Translations under genes and position numbers: made by a program
Shown: in pieces, positions 32,934 through 42,186 of the stretch
Layout of the letters: the number at the start of each line of letters is the position of its first letter
Numbering within the stretch: position 1 is the first letter of the stretch
NCBI GenBank assembly: GCA_938084845.1
Contig: CALKEB010000023.1
Coordinates: 62,001 to 126,000 of the forward strand
Reading direction: 5' to 3'
DNA from: an uncultured Polaribacter sp.
Lineage (GTDB): Bacteria > Bacteroidota > Bacteroidia > Flavobacteriales > Flavobacteriaceae
DNA: 64,000 nt
The notes under the pieces: model-generated
What the model saw: only the letters and a program-made list of their open reading frames with translations
Databases searched by the model: none
Told to the model about the DNA's origin: nothing

Positions 32934-34841
32934 ATGAGTAATTATCATATAAAAAACTTTGCGGAATATTATCAAGTATATCGTAATTCAATTCGAAACC
33001 CAGAATTATTTTGGGAAGAAATAGCCGAAGAACATTTTAGATGGCAAAAAAGGTGGGATAAAGTATTAGACTGGGATTTTTCTAAACCAGAAATTAAATG
33101 GTTTGAAGGTGCAAAATTAAATATTACAGAAAATTGTATCGATAGGCATTTGGCTACAAGAGGAGACAAAACAGCCATTCTATTTGAGCCAAATGATCCT
33201 AAAGATAATGCTGAGCATATTACCTACAATCAATTGCATGCTAGAGTAAATAAATTTGCGAATGTTCTTAAAGAACAGGGGGTTCAAAAAGGAGATCGAG
33301 TTTGTATTTATGTTCCAATGATTCCTGAATTAGCAATAGCGACTTTAGCCTGTGCAAGAATTGGTGCAATACATTCTGTAGTTTTTGCAGGATTTTCATC
33401 TACTGCATTGGCAACACGTATTAATGATTGTGATTGTAAAATGGTTATCACATCAGACGGTTCTTACAGAGGTAATAAAAAAATTGATTTAAAGGGAATT
33501 GTAGATGAAGCCTTAGAGAGTTGTAAAGGGGTAGAAACTGTTTTAGTTGCTAAAAGAATTAATAGTGATATAAAAATGGTTGAAGGTAGAGACCAATGGT
33601 TGCAACCTTTATTAGATGATGCTTCTAGTGAATGTGACGCAGAAATTATGGATGCAGAAGATCCTTTGTTTATTTTATACACATCTGGCTCTACAGGTAA
33701 ACCAAAAGGAATGGTACATACAACAGCAGGTTATATGGTTTATACTGCGTATACGTTTAAAAATGCTTTTCAATACAAAGAAAATGATGTGTATTGGTGT
33801 ACAGCAGATATCGGTTGGATTACTGGTCATTCATATATTGTATACGGACCTTTAGCTAACGGTGCAACAACAGTAATGTTTGAAGGAGTGCCAAGTTACC
33901 CTGACTTTGGGCGTTTTTGGGAAATTGTAGAAAAACATAAAGTAAGTCAATTTTATACAGCTCCAACTGCCATTAGAGCTTTGGCAAAACATGGTTCAGA
34001 ATTAGTAGATAAATACGATTTAACTTCTCTAAAAGTTTTAGGTTCTGTAGGTGAGCCAATTAATGAAGAAGCCTGGCATTGGTATAATGATAATGTGGGT
34101 AAAAAGAAAAGCCCAATTATAGATACTTGGTGGCAAACAGAAACAGGTGGTATGATGATTACTCCAATACCATACGTTACTCCAACAAAACCAACTTATG
34201 CAACGCTACCATTTATTGGGATTCAGCCTTGTTTAATGGGCGAAAACGGTGAAGAATTAAAAGGAAATCAAGTAGAAGGTAGGTTATGTATAAAATATCC
34301 ATGGCCAAGTATTGCACGTACTATTTGGGGTAATCATCAACGTTATAAAGAAACTTATTTTTCAGCTTATAATAATATGTACTTTACAGGAGATGGAGCT
34401 TTAAGAGATGAAGTTGGATATTACAGAATTACAGGTAGAGTAGATGATGTAATTATAGTTTCTGGTCATAACTTAGGAACAGCACCTATTGAAGATGCAA
34501 TTAATGAACACCCTGCCATTGCAGAGTCTGCCATTGTTGGTTTTCCTCATGATATTAAAGGAAGTGCATTGTATGGCTATATAACCTTAAAAGATACTGG
34601 AGAAAATAGAAAGCATGATAACTTAAGAAAAGAAATAAATCAATTAATATCTGATCGAATTGGGCCCATTGCCAAATTAGATAAAATTCAGTTTTCTGAA
34701 GGATTACCAAAAACAAGATCTGGAAAAATTATGAGACGTATTTTACGTAAAATAGCCTCTAATGATATGGGTAATTTAGGGGATACGAGTACACTTTTAA
34801 ATCCAGAAGTTGTTCAAAATATTATAGATAACCGATTGTAA
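32934..34841 (+). CDS. acs: Acetyl-CoA synthetase
   Basis: AMP-forming acetate-CoA ligase of 635 residues, activating acetate through acetyl-AMP. ANL superfamily motifs: YTSGSTGKPKGMVHTTAGY (A3), DTWWQTETGG with the Trp that limits the acyl pocket to acetate, TGDGALRDEVGYYRITGRVDDV, and the C-terminal Lys in LPKTRSGKIMRRILRK, which is the acetylatable catalytic lysine. The start ATG at 32934 gives SNYHIKNFAEYY. Preceded by the InsA-like gene and followed by a terminator, so the two are probably one transcript. Confidence 0.97.
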   Translation: MSNYHIKNFAEYYQVYRNSIRNPELFWEEIAEEHFRWQKRWDKVLDWDFSKPEIKWFEGAKLNITENCIDRHLATRGDKTAILFEPNDPKDNAEHITYNQLHARVNKFANVLKEQGVQKGDRVCIYVPMIPELAIATLACARIGAIHSVVFAGFSSTALATRINDCDCKMVITSDGSYRGNKKIDLKGIVDEALESCKGVETVLVAKRINSDIKMVEGRDQWLQPLLDDASSECDAEIMDAEDPLFILYTSGSTGKPKGMVHTTAGYMVYTAYTFKNAFQYKENDVYWCTADIGWITGHSYIVYGPLANGATTVMFEGVPSYPDFGRFWEIVEKHKVSQFYTAPTAIRALAKHGSELVDKYDLTSLKVLGSVGEPINEEAWHWYNDNVGKKKSPIIDTWWQTETGGMMITPIPYVTPTKPTYATLPFIGIQPCLMGENGEELKGNQVEGRLCIKYPWPSIARTIWGNHQRYKETYFSAYNNMYFTGDGALRDEVGYYRITGRVDDVIIVSGHNLGTAPIEDAINEHPAIAESAIVGFPHDIKGSALYGYITLKDTGENRKHDNLRKEINQLISDRIGPIAKLDKIQFSEGLPKTRSGKIMRRILRKIASNDMGNLGDTSTLLNPEVVQNIIDNRL

Positions 34842-34921
34842 TTTTTTAAAATAGTATCAACTAAATACTGTAATTAAATTCAATTTGTAAAATTATTTTA
34901 AATTGAAGCTATTCTAAAATT

Positions 34922-34955
34922 AAGACCTGTTAAGTTTTAAATTTTGACAGGTCTT
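34922..34955 (+). terminator. Intrinsic terminator after acs
   Basis: AAGACCTGT and ACAGGTCTT make a 9-bp stem with a 16-base AT-rich loop, followed by TTTAG. It lies about 80 bases beyond the acs stop codon. Confidence 0.7.
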
Positions 34956-34960
34956 TTAGT

Positions 34961-34968
34961 TACCTTTG
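34961..34968 (+). promoter_or_regulatory. -7 promoter element for the ABC exporter gene
   Basis: TACCTTTG matches TAnnTTTG, right after the acs terminator and about 63 bases before the ABC exporter ATG. A TTG at 34944 is only 14 bases upstream, so the -33 assignment fails. Confidence 0.45.
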
Positions 34969-35031
34969 TTTATAAATTATACAATAGTCTTCTTTTTAAC
35001 TTAAAGCCCAACAAAAGCAATAATAATCTAT

Positions 35032-36798
35032 ATGAGCCCATCAAAAAACGTACAAACAAAAAATAAAAAAGGTAAAGTTTCTATAGGTAAAGCTTTTAAA
35101 ACTATTATTTGGCCAAGAAGAAATTTAGTATTTGTGGGACTAATTTTAATTGTAATAAGAAGTTTAGCAGGTTTAATTTTGCCTTGGCAAAGTAAAATAT
35201 TATTAGATAATGTTGTACCTAATAATAACTTTGAACAACTAAAAATGGTGATCATAATTGTTTTAAGTGCAATTTTAGTTCAAGCAATTACCTCCTTTTT
35301 ATTAACAAGAATTTTAAGCGTACAAGCACAATATTTAATTTCAGAATTAAGAGCTCAAGTACAGAAAAAAGTATTGTCTCTACCCATTTCTTTTTTTGAT
35401 AATACAAAATCAGGAGCATTGGTCTCTAGGATTATGAGTGATGTAGAAGGCGTACGGAATTTAATTGGTACTGGTTTAGTACAATTAGTTGGAGGAACAA
35501 TTACAGCGTTAATCTCTTTAATCATTCTGATAAATTTAAATCCTTGGATGACTTTATTTGTCTTTTTGCCAATTTCAATTTTTGGTTTTGTGGCTTTAAA
35601 AGCGTTTAAGTTTATTCGTCCTATTTTTAGAGTAAGAGGTAAAATAAATGCAGAAGTTAAAGGTAGATTAACAGAAACATTAGCTGGTGTTAGAGTTATT
35701 AAAGCATTTAATGCAGAAAGTCAAGAAAATATAGTATTTGAGAAAGGAGTAGATAAACTTTATCAGAATGTAAAAAAGAGTTTAACAGCAACAGCTTTAA
35801 TGACTAGTTCATCTACTTTTTTAATAGGAGTAGCTACTACAGGAATTATGGGAATTGGAGGTTATTATATGATGCAAGGAGAAATGACGACAGGAGATTT
35901 TTTATTTTTTACCTTAATTCTTGGGTTTATGATAGCACCTATTGTTCAGATGAGTAATATAGGGAGTCAACTCACTGAGGCTTTGGCAGGTTTAGATAGA
36001 ACAGAAGAGCTAATGAATAAGGCTGCAGAAGATGATAATGAAGATAGAACGATTGAATTAAATGCCATTAAAGGTGAAATAATATTTAATGATGTTTCTT
36101 TTTCTTATGAAGAAGGGAAGCAAGTTTTACACAATATCAATTTTCAAGTACCTGCTGGATCTGTTACTGCTCTAGTTGGTAGTTCAGGCTCTGGTAAATC
36201 TACTATTGCAGGCTTATCAGCAACATTCTTAAATCCAAAATCTGGATTAATTACAATAGACAATAAAGATATTTCAAAAGTTAAATTAGCAACTTATCGA
36301 AAGAATTTAGGTGTTGTTTTACAAGACGAATTTTTATTTGAGGGTACGATTAGAGAAAATATTCTTTTTCCAAGACCCAATGCCTCTGAAGAAGAATTAC
36401 AAAATGCTGTAAAAGCTGCGTATGTAAATGAATTTACAGATAGATTTGATAAAGGTTTAGATACTTTAATAGGTGAAAGAGGTGTAAAGCTATCAGGTGG
36501 TCAAAGACAAAGATTGGCCATAGCTAGAGCTATTCTAGCAAATCCTAAAATTTTAATTTTAGACGAAGCAACTTCAAGTTTAGATACTGAAAGTGAGTCT
36601 TTAATCCAAAAAAGTTTATCAGAATTGGTAAAAGATAGAACCACTATTGTAATTGCCCATAGATTAAGCACCATAAAAAAAGCGGATCAAATTCTGGTAA
36701 TTGAAGCTGGTAAAATAGCAGAAAGAGGTACTCATAACGATTTAATTGATGCAAAAGGGAGGTATTTTGATTTGTATACCTATCAATCAAAAATTTAA
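35032..36798 (+). CDS. ABC transporter, fused permease and ATPase (MsbA-like)
   Basis: Half-transporter of 588 residues. Residues about 25-310 form the six-helix ABC exporter membrane domain; from about 345 the ATPase contains Walker A VGSSGSGKST, the Q-loop VVLQDEFLFEGT, the signature LSGGQRQR, Walker B ILILDEATSSLD and the H-loop IAHRLSTI. The composition matches type IV (MsbA-like) exporters of lipids, drugs or peptides; the substrate is not readable from the sequence. It works as a homodimer if it is MsbA-like. Stands alone between acs and the convergent Nudix gene. Confidence 0.92.
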   Translation: MSPSKNVQTKNKKGKVSIGKAFKTIIWPRRNLVFVGLILIVIRSLAGLILPWQSKILLDNVVPNNNFEQLKMVIIIVLSAILVQAITSFLLTRILSVQAQYLISELRAQVQKKVLSLPISFFDNTKSGALVSRIMSDVEGVRNLIGTGLVQLVGGTITALISLIILINLNPWMTLFVFLPISIFGFVALKAFKFIRPIFRVRGKINAEVKGRLTETLAGVRVIKAFNAESQENIVFEKGVDKLYQNVKKSLTATALMTSSSTFLIGVATTGIMGIGGYYMMQGEMTTGDFLFFTLILGFMIAPIVQMSNIGSQLTEALAGLDRTEELMNKAAEDDNEDRTIELNAIKGEIIFNDVSFSYEEGKQVLHNINFQVPAGSVTALVGSSGSGKSTIAGLSATFLNPKSGLITIDNKDISKVKLATYRKNLGVVLQDEFLFEGTIRENILFPRPNASEEELQNAVKAAYVNEFTDRFDKGLDTLIGERGVKLSGGQRQRLAIARAILANPKILILDEATSSLDTESESLIQKSLSELVKDRTTIVIAHRLSTIKKADQILVIEAGKIAERGTHNDLIDAKGRYFDLYTYQSKI

Positions 36799-36812
36799 AA
36801 ACAATGATTTAT

Positions 36813-37352
36813 TTACAGGTAGTTGATAATCTTATCATAAACCATAGTATAATACTCATGAAACCTTGATAATAATACATTTTCTAGATTTTTTGTTTGT
36901 TTTAAAATAGCTAAATCAAACAATTGAATAGCGGCTACTTCTTCCTTTTGGATTTTTAATTCTGATAGCGGTTTTTTTAATTCTGCAATAAACACATGAT
37001 GGTGTTCATTATCTATAATACCATTGGAATGCGAAACTTGATGAACTCTAGTACCTATTTTTATAAGATCTTCTTCAGATAATTCCAATCCAATTTCTTC
37101 AAAAACTTCTCGTTTTGCAGCGTTTAGAACTGATTCTCCAGCACCAATATGTCCTGCAACAGAAATATCCCAAAGGCCTGGAAATATTTTCTTAGTCAAT
37201 GCTCTTTTTTGAAGCAGAATTTTTTTACTAGTAGTAAAAAGCCAAATATGTACAGTTGCATGATACCAACCTTTTTTATGGGCTTCAGATTTTAAAGCAG
37301 TTTTCCCTGTTGGTTTTCCTTCAGGAGTTAATATATCTATGACTTCATCCAT
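36813..37352 (-). CDS. Nudix hydrolase (YfcD/Idi-like)
   Basis: A 179-residue cytosolic hydrolase. The Nudix box GX5EX7REUXEEXGU is complete: GHIGAGESVLNAAKREVFEEIGL (quoted in part; residues about 68-90). The N-terminal region (DEVIDILTPEGKPTG, then HKKGWYHATVHIWLF) resembles isopentenyl-diphosphate isomerase-like and YfcD-like Nudix proteins. The substrate is unknown. It is convergent with the ABC exporter gene, 14 bases apart. Confidence 0.9.
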   Translation of the reverse strand: MDEVIDILTPEGKPTGKTALKSEAHKKGWYHATVHIWLFTTSKKILLQKRALTKKIFPGLWDISVAGHIGAGESVLNAAKREVFEEIGLELSEEDLIKIGTRVHQVSHSNGIIDNEHHHVFIAELKKPLSELKIQKEEVAAIQLFDLAILKQTKNLENVLLSRFHEYYTMVYDKIINYL

Positions 37353-37403
37353 AATAAATTCTTAAAGCGCTATTAAAGGAGTATTTTATTTGGAACAAAA
37401 TAA

Positions 37404-37445
37404 AAATGTATCGAGAATTCATATTTATAAATTCTCGATACATTT
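37404..37445 (-). terminator. Strong terminator after the M42 peptidase gene
   Basis: A 16-bp perfect stem (AAATGTATCGAGAATT with its complement) and a 10-base loop. On the minus strand it is followed by TTTTTATTTTG. It lies 45 bases beyond the M42 stop codon and upstream of the Nudix gene. Confidence 0.85.
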
Positions 37446-37490
37446 CATATATTACTTATAATTTTAATGATTTTGTTTACGTTTCATTCG

Positions 37491-38579
37491 TTAATCAAAA
37501 TAAGAAAATGTGTCACCGTTCTTAATTTGCAGTAATGACTCATAAATCATTTTAATAACATTTTCTACATCATTTCTGTGTACCATTTCAACAGTAGTAT
37601 GCATGTAACGTAAGGGTAAAGAAATCAATGCAGATGCTACACCTCCATTGCTATAGGCAAAAGCGTCTGTATCTGTACCTGTAGCTCTAGATAAAGCAGA
37701 ACGTTGAAAAGGGATGTTTTTAACCTCTGCAGTTTCTATAATTAAATCTCTTAATTTTTGCTGAACAGCCGGGGCATACGCAATTACGGGTCCTTTTCCT
37801 AACTCTAAATGACCTGCTTTTTTCATTTCTATCATTGGGGTTGTAGTATCATGAGTCACATCTGTAACAATAGCAACATTTGGTTGTATTGTTTGGGTAA
37901 TCATCTCTGCTCCTCTTAAACCAATCTCCTCTTGTACAGAGTTTGTAATGTATAAACCAAAAGGTAAATCAATATTATTTTCTTTTAATAACCGTCCAAC
38001 TTCTGCAATCATAAAACCACCCATTCTATTGTCTAGTGCTCTACAAACAAATTTATCTCCATTTAAAACATGAAATTCATCTGGATAGGTAATTACACAG
38101 CCAACATGGATTCCTAATGCTAAAACCTCTTCTTTATTACTACACCCCACATCTATTGTAATATTATCTGGTTTTGGTGCTTGTTCGCTTGCTTTATCTC
38201 TAGTATGTATAGCTGGCCAACCAAAAACACCTTTTACAATGCCTTTTTTAGTGTGAATATTTACAATTTTACTTGGTGCTATCTGATGATCTGATCCTCC
38301 GTTTCTGATTACATAGATTAAACCGTTGTCTGTAATATAATTTACATACCAAGAAATTTCATCTGCATGTCCTTCTATAACAACTTTATATTTTGCATCA
38401 GGGTTGATAACACCTACAGCAGATCCGTATGTATCTGTAATAAATTCATCTACATAAGGTCTTAAATAATCCATCCATATCTTTTGACCTTCCCATTCAT
38501 AACCTGTTGGAGATGCATTATTTAAATATTTTTCTAAAAATTTTAATGATTTTTCGTTTAGTATTGACTTATCTGACAT
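37491..38579 (-). CDS. M42 family metallopeptidase (glutamyl/tetrahedral aminopeptidase-like)
   Basis: Dinuclear metal aminopeptidase of about 362 residues, related to TET and FrvX-type peptidases. Visible ligands: the first His/Asp pair in VIEGHADEISW, Asp in CRALDNRMGGFM, the catalytic Glu pair in SVQEEIGLRGAE, Asp in IVTDVTHDT, and a C-terminal His in LRYMHTTVEMVHRND. The ORF track start (38630) adds 17 basic residues; the ATG at 38579 (MSDKSILNEKS) matches the family start. Cytosolic. Followed by a strong hairpin. Confidence 0.92.
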   Translation of the reverse strand: MSDKSILNEKSLKFLEKYLNNASPTGYEWEGQKIWMDYLRPYVDEFITDTYGSAVGVINPDAKYKVVIEGHADEISWYVNYITDNGLIYVIRNGGSDHQIAPSKIVNIHTKKGIVKGVFGWPAIHTRDKASEQAPKPDNITIDVGCSNKEEVLALGIHVGCVITYPDEFHVLNGDKFVCRALDNRMGGFMIAEVGRLLKENNIDLPFGLYITNSVQEEIGLRGAEMITQTIQPNVAIVTDVTHDTTTPMIEMKKAGHLELGKGPVIAYAPAVQQKLRDLIIETAEVKNIPFQRSALSRATGTDTDAFAYSNGGVASALISLPLRYMHTTVEMVHRNDVENVIKMIYESLLQIKNGDTFSYFD

Positions 38580-38706
38580 AATATCTTTTCTTTTTCGTAA
38601 AAATAAAACGATTTTTTTAACTAATCTCAAATTTTTATCTTAAATATTGTAACAATATACCTAATAATTTCTCTAATAACAGAATCTAAAATCAAACTGT
38701 AAAAAC

Positions 38707-39120
38707 ATGAAATTTTTTAAAACTACTTTAGTGCTTGTTTTATTATTTTTGATAACAAATTGTTCAACCAAAATTGAGAGTTCATCAGATTTTTATCCTG
38801 ATTTTAAAATAGCCAAAAGCTGATTTAAAAAAGAACTTAAAAAGGAGATGGATTTTGATGATTTGTCAATTGGAACTTATTACACTAAAAAGAATAATAT
38901 TACAGAAGAAAAAGGTTTAAATTTAACTTTTAAAAATGCTAAACAGGAAGTTTATAGTACTAATGAAGCAAATAAAAAAGCAAATTTTATAGCAATACAG
39001 GTGAATAAGTATTTACTTAATATAGATAATTATCATTATGTAATTATTATCTTCGAAAATGAGAATGAAGAAGCTGGTGTTAAAAAATCTTCTAGAATTA
39101 CAATAAAAAGAGAATTATAA
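38707..39120 (+). pseudogene. Small lipoprotein gene interrupted by in-frame TGA
   Basis: From the ATG at 38707 the frame encodes a lipoprotein signal (MKFFKTTLVLVLLFLITNC) and about 18 more residues, then meets TGA at 38821-38823. The same frame stays open after it for another 98 codons to TAA at 39120 (FKKELKKEMDFDDLSIGTYY onward). The ORF track lists only the part from 38848. Codon use and composition look coding on both sides, so a nonsense mutation or sequencing error is the simple reading. The product would be a 137-residue envelope lipoprotein of unknown function. Confidence 0.75.
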
Positions 39121-39305
39121 CCAACCAACATAGCATGAAATTAAACATACATTACTTAACAAAAATCAACAAAAAAAGAGTAAAAGCAATTGATAATTGT
39201 TGGTATAGATCTATACAAATAAATTAATTGATACAAAATCGATCAACAATAAAAAAAAATTAACATCTACTGTTTTTTTAGCAATAAGTAGTATGAAAAG
39301 CTAAT

Positions 39306-39833
39306 TTGAAATTGAATACAATACCATTGAAAAAAAGATTTATAAATAGAAATTTTCAAAAACTACTTTTAGAAAAAGGACAAAGTAGAGAAATAGGCCA
39401 AGGTTTTATAAATACAGTTGGCATTATAACAGAGGATTCTTTTGATAATTTAATCAAAATAAAACAAGAGCTAGAAGAAATTTTAGAAGTTAAAAACACA
39501 AAAATTTATAGCTTTAGGCCTTATAAGAGAAAACAAGAAGTTTCATTTAAGCACTTTACAGAAAAAGATTTTACATGGAGTGGTAAAATTAAGCAACCAA
39601 GTTTTAAAGTATTTGTAGATGAACCATTTGATTTACTAATAGGCCTGTTTGATACTGAAAATATGTACATAGAAAATGCTATTTTACGTTCAAATGCAAA
39701 ATTTAAGGCTGGTATTTCAAATGTGAATCAACAATTATATGATCTTGAAATTTCGTCATCTAAAAATGGGACAAAATTGTTTTTTATAGAGTTGAAAAAA
39801 TATTTGGGAATTTTAAATAAACTAAAAAATTAA
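39306..39833 (+). CDS. DUF6913-like protein, TTG start
   Basis: A 175-residue cytosolic protein resembling a family commonly found next to dapA in flavobacteria (I recall it as DUF6913; moderate certainty). Features: basic N-terminus with ILLEKGQS-like region (LLLEKGQSREIGQ), then TVGIITEDSFDN, KIYSFRPYKRK, the aromatic FTEKDFTWSGKI and VFVDEPFDLLIGLFDTEN. The only plausible start is TTG at 39306. It lies 98 bases before dapA. The function is unknown. Confidence 0.7.
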   Translation: MKLNTIPLKKRFINRNFQKLLLEKGQSREIGQGFINTVGIITEDSFDNLIKIKQELEEILEVKNTKIYSFRPYKRKQEVSFKHFTEKDFTWSGKIKQPSFKVFVDEPFDLLIGLFDTENMYIENAILRSNAKFKAGISNVNQQLYDLEISSSKNGTKLFFIELKKYLGILNKLKN

Positions 39834-39931
39834 ACTTCAATCTTAAAGTTGTGTATTCTTTACATTCTTCTTCAAATATTTATTTTCATATTTTTTAAAA
39901 TTGTAATTTTACACCGTAAAAATTATAAATA

Positions 39932-40813
39932 ATGCAAAAATTTATTGGTATGGGTGTTGCTTTAATTACACCCTTTAAAGAAGATTTATCTATAGATTTA
40001 GAAGCCCTAAAAAAATTGGTAAATTTTAATATAGAAAATGGCACAAATTATCTAGTTATTAATGGTACTACAGGAGAAAGCGCCACAATAACAGAAGACG
40101 AAAAAAAACTTATTATAGATGTTATTGTCAAAGAAAATAATAGTAGAGTTCCTTTAGTATTGGGTGTTGGAGGAAATAATTCTATAGCCGTAGCAAATGA
40201 AATTAGATCAAGAGATTTTACAGGTATAGATGGTATTCTATCTGTAGCACCTTATTATAGTAAGCCAACGCAAGAAGGATTTTATCAGCATTATAAACTG
40301 CTTGCAGAGGCTACAGATTTGCCAATTATTTTATACAACGTGCCTGGAAGAACTGCTAAAAACATGGATCCAGAAACTATTTTAAGGTTGGCAAAAGATT
40401 TTAAAAATATTGTAGGTGTTAAAGAAGCAGGTAATAACATTCAACAATACAACAAGTTGATAAAAAATAAACCAGAAGATTTTTTAATTATTTCTGGTGA
40501 TGATGATTTAGCATTAGGGGTAACCTTAGCAGGAGGGGCAGGTGTTATTTCTGTAATTGGACAAGCCTACCCTTCAGAGTTTTCTAAAATGATACAGATA
40601 GGATTAGCAGGGAATAACAAATCTGCATATGCTATTCATTTTAAACTTATGGATATTATTGATTATATTTTTGAAGAAAATAATCCTGCAGGAATTAAAA
40701 CAGTTTTACAGGAACTTAATATCTGTAAGAATCAAGTACGTTTACCACTAGTAAAAGCAAGTAAAGAACTAGAACAAAAGATATCAAACTATATTACAAA
40801 TTTTAATTCTTAA
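39932..40813 (+). CDS. dapA: 4-hydroxy-tetrahydrodipicolinate synthase
   Basis: Condenses pyruvate and aspartate semialdehyde in lysine and diaminopimelate synthesis. 293 residues, TIM barrel. Schiff-base Lys in GVKEAGNNIQQY (about residue 161), Tyr in LYNVPGRTA, and the Thr pair in NGTTGESAT. The ATG at 39932 gives MQKFIGMGVALITPF, as in the family. A likely promoter of the form TAATTTTA precedes it. Monocistronic. Confidence 0.97.
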   Translation: MQKFIGMGVALITPFKEDLSIDLEALKKLVNFNIENGTNYLVINGTTGESATITEDEKKLIIDVIVKENNSRVPLVLGVGGNNSIAVANEIRSRDFTGIDGILSVAPYYSKPTQEGFYQHYKLLAEATDLPIILYNVPGRTAKNMDPETILRLAKDFKNIVGVKEAGNNIQQYNKLIKNKPEDFLIISGDDDLALGVTLAGGAGVISVIGQAYPSEFSKMIQIGLAGNNKSAYAIHFKLMDIIDYIFEENNPAGIKTVLQELNICKNQVRLPLVKASKELEQKISNYITNFNS

Positions 40814-40856
40814 CAAACTTTTAGTATCCTCTTATTATAATTTTAAGTTTTTATGA

Positions 40857-40868
40857 TGCAATATTGCA
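40857..40868. promoter_or_regulatory. 12-bp perfect palindrome between dapA and bamD
   Basis: TGCAATATTGCA is a perfect 12-bp palindrome in the 174-base gap. It is too short for a terminator and has no loop; it might be an operator, or chance in AT-rich DNA. Confidence 0.25.
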
Positions 40869-40975
40869 ATGTAGATTATACGTATTGCTATTCAAATTTT
40901 AAAAGTAACAGGAGTTTTTGTTTTTTAAAGTTTTTTCGAAAAAAATAAATACTTTTATTATCCATAATTAATTCA

Positions 40976-40983
40976 TAATTTTG
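40976..40983 (+). promoter_or_regulatory. -7 promoter element almost abutting bamD start (possible leaderless mRNA)
   Basis: TAATTTTG matches TAnnTTTG exactly, and only four bases separate it from the ATG at 40988. With the usual distance from this box to +1, transcription would begin at or within a base or two of the start codon. Confidence 0.5.
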
Positions 40984-40987
40984 CAAG

Positions 40988-41851
40988 ATGCAAAAAATTA
41001 AAAATTTAGCGTATTTACTGACCTTTAGTCTTTTATTATTCTCTTGTGGAGAATATCAAAAAGTATTGAATAAAGGTAGTGTAGAAGAACAGTACAAAAT
41101 GGCTGTAAAATTGTATGAAACAAACAAGTATAGCAAGGCATTGCGTTTGTTCGAGAAAATTACTCCTGCTTACAGAGGAAAACCACAAATGGAGCGAATT
41201 CAGTTTATGGTTGCACAGTCTAATTTTAATGTAAAAAGTTATACTACTGCAGGATACTATTTCGATCGTTTTACAAAAAATTATCCCAACAGTTCAAAAA
41301 TGGAGGAAGCAGCATTTTTATCTGCATATAGCTATAAATTAGCTTCTCCTGTTTCTAGTAAAGACCCTACAGATACTAAAAAAGCTTTAGAAGCTTTTCA
41401 AATGTTTATAAATAATTATCCAGATTCAGGAAAATTAGAAGAAGCTAATACACATTATAAAGAGCTTCGATATAAACTTCAAAAAAAATATTTTGATATT
41501 GCAAAAGTCTATTATACGACAGCTGATTATGATATGAGAAATTATAAAGCATCTATACAGGCTTTTGATAATTTATTGTCAGATTATTTAGGTTCTGAAT
41601 TTAAAGAAGAGGCTTTATTCTATAGGCTAAAAGCGGCACACGACTTTGTGTTAAAAAGTACAGAAAGAAGAAGACCAGAAAGAATTAAAGATGCGATAGA
41701 AGCATATAATAAATTGGTAAGAAATTACCCAAAATCTCAATTTTTAGAAGACGCAAATTCAATGTTATCGACGCTTCAAAAGGAAGAGGTAAGAGTTCTG
41801 GCTATTTTAGAAAAAGTTAAAGAAATTGAGAAAACAAAAGTTTTAAAATAA
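40988..41851 (+). CDS. bamD: Outer membrane assembly lipoprotein BamD
   Basis: Lipoprotein partner of BamA in inserting outer membrane beta-barrels. 287 residues. Signal peptide with lipobox LLLFSC (Cys at about residue 20), then five TPR-like repeats beginning EEQYKMAVKLYETNKYSKALRLFEKI and including the BamD-typical MEEAAFLSAYSYK and EEALFYRLKAAHDF. It is first in bamD-rpoZ-coaBC-porD-recN, spaced 11 bases from rpoZ. Confidence 0.95.
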   Translation: MQKIKNLAYLLTFSLLLFSCGEYQKVLNKGSVEEQYKMAVKLYETNKYSKALRLFEKITPAYRGKPQMERIQFMVAQSNFNVKSYTTAGYYFDRFTKNYPNSSKMEEAAFLSAYSYKLASPVSSKDPTDTKKALEAFQMFINNYPDSGKLEEANTHYKELRYKLQKKYFDIAKVYYTTADYDMRNYKASIQAFDNLLSDYLGSEFKEEALFYRLKAAHDFVLKSTERRRPERIKDAIEAYNKLVRNYPKSQFLEDANSMLSTLQKEEVRVLAILEKVKEIEKTKVLK

Positions 41852-41862
41852 TAATTAGTATT

Positions 41863-42183
41863 ATGGATTATAAAGATACAAAAGCAGCTTTAAGCACAAT
41901 TACTTATAACAAAGACGAGATAGAATCTCCTACTGAAAATATTTATGAGGCAATCTCTATTATTGCAAAGAGAGCAAATCAAATCAATTCTGACTTAAAA
42001 AAAGAATTGGTAGATAAATTAGATGAGTTTGCTACTTATAATGATAGTTTAGAAGAAGTTTTTGAAAATAAAGAACAAATAGAAGTTTCTAAATTCTATG
42101 AGCGTTTGCCAAAACCAACAGCAATTGCTTTGGAAGAGTGGTTAAATGATAAAGTATATTATAGAACTCCAGAAGCAGAATAA
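41863..42183 (+). CDS. rpoZ: RNA polymerase omega subunit
   Basis: Small RNA polymerase subunit aiding assembly. 106 residues, Bacteroidota type. DYKDTKAALSTITY and ENIYEAISIIAKRANQINS match the RpoZ core that contacts beta-prime; the acidic C-terminal extension ending PTAIALEEWLNDKVYYRTPE is typical for this phylum. It sits between bamD and coaBC as in other flavobacteria, 3 bases before coaBC. Confidence 0.92.
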   Translation: MDYKDTKAALSTITYNKDEIESPTENIYEAISIIAKRANQINSDLKKELVDKLDEFATYNDSLEEVFENKEQIEVSKFYERLPKPTAIALEEWLNDKVYYRTPEAE

Positions 42184-42186
42184 ACC

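Noticed and set aside
38580-38630. Longer M42 peptidase start at 38630
   Set aside because: It adds 17 basic and hydrophobic residues with no family counterpart; MSDKSIL at 38579 is natural.
38821-38823. Selenocysteine or programmed readthrough at the in-frame TGA
   Set aside because: No strong hairpin follows the TGA and there is no Cys/Sec-type context; mutation or sequencing error is simpler.
39135-39227. 30-residue ORF between the broken lipoprotein gene and the DUF6913-like gene
   Set aside because: Short, with no recognisable motif, clear ribosome site or promoter; probably chance in AT-rich DNA.
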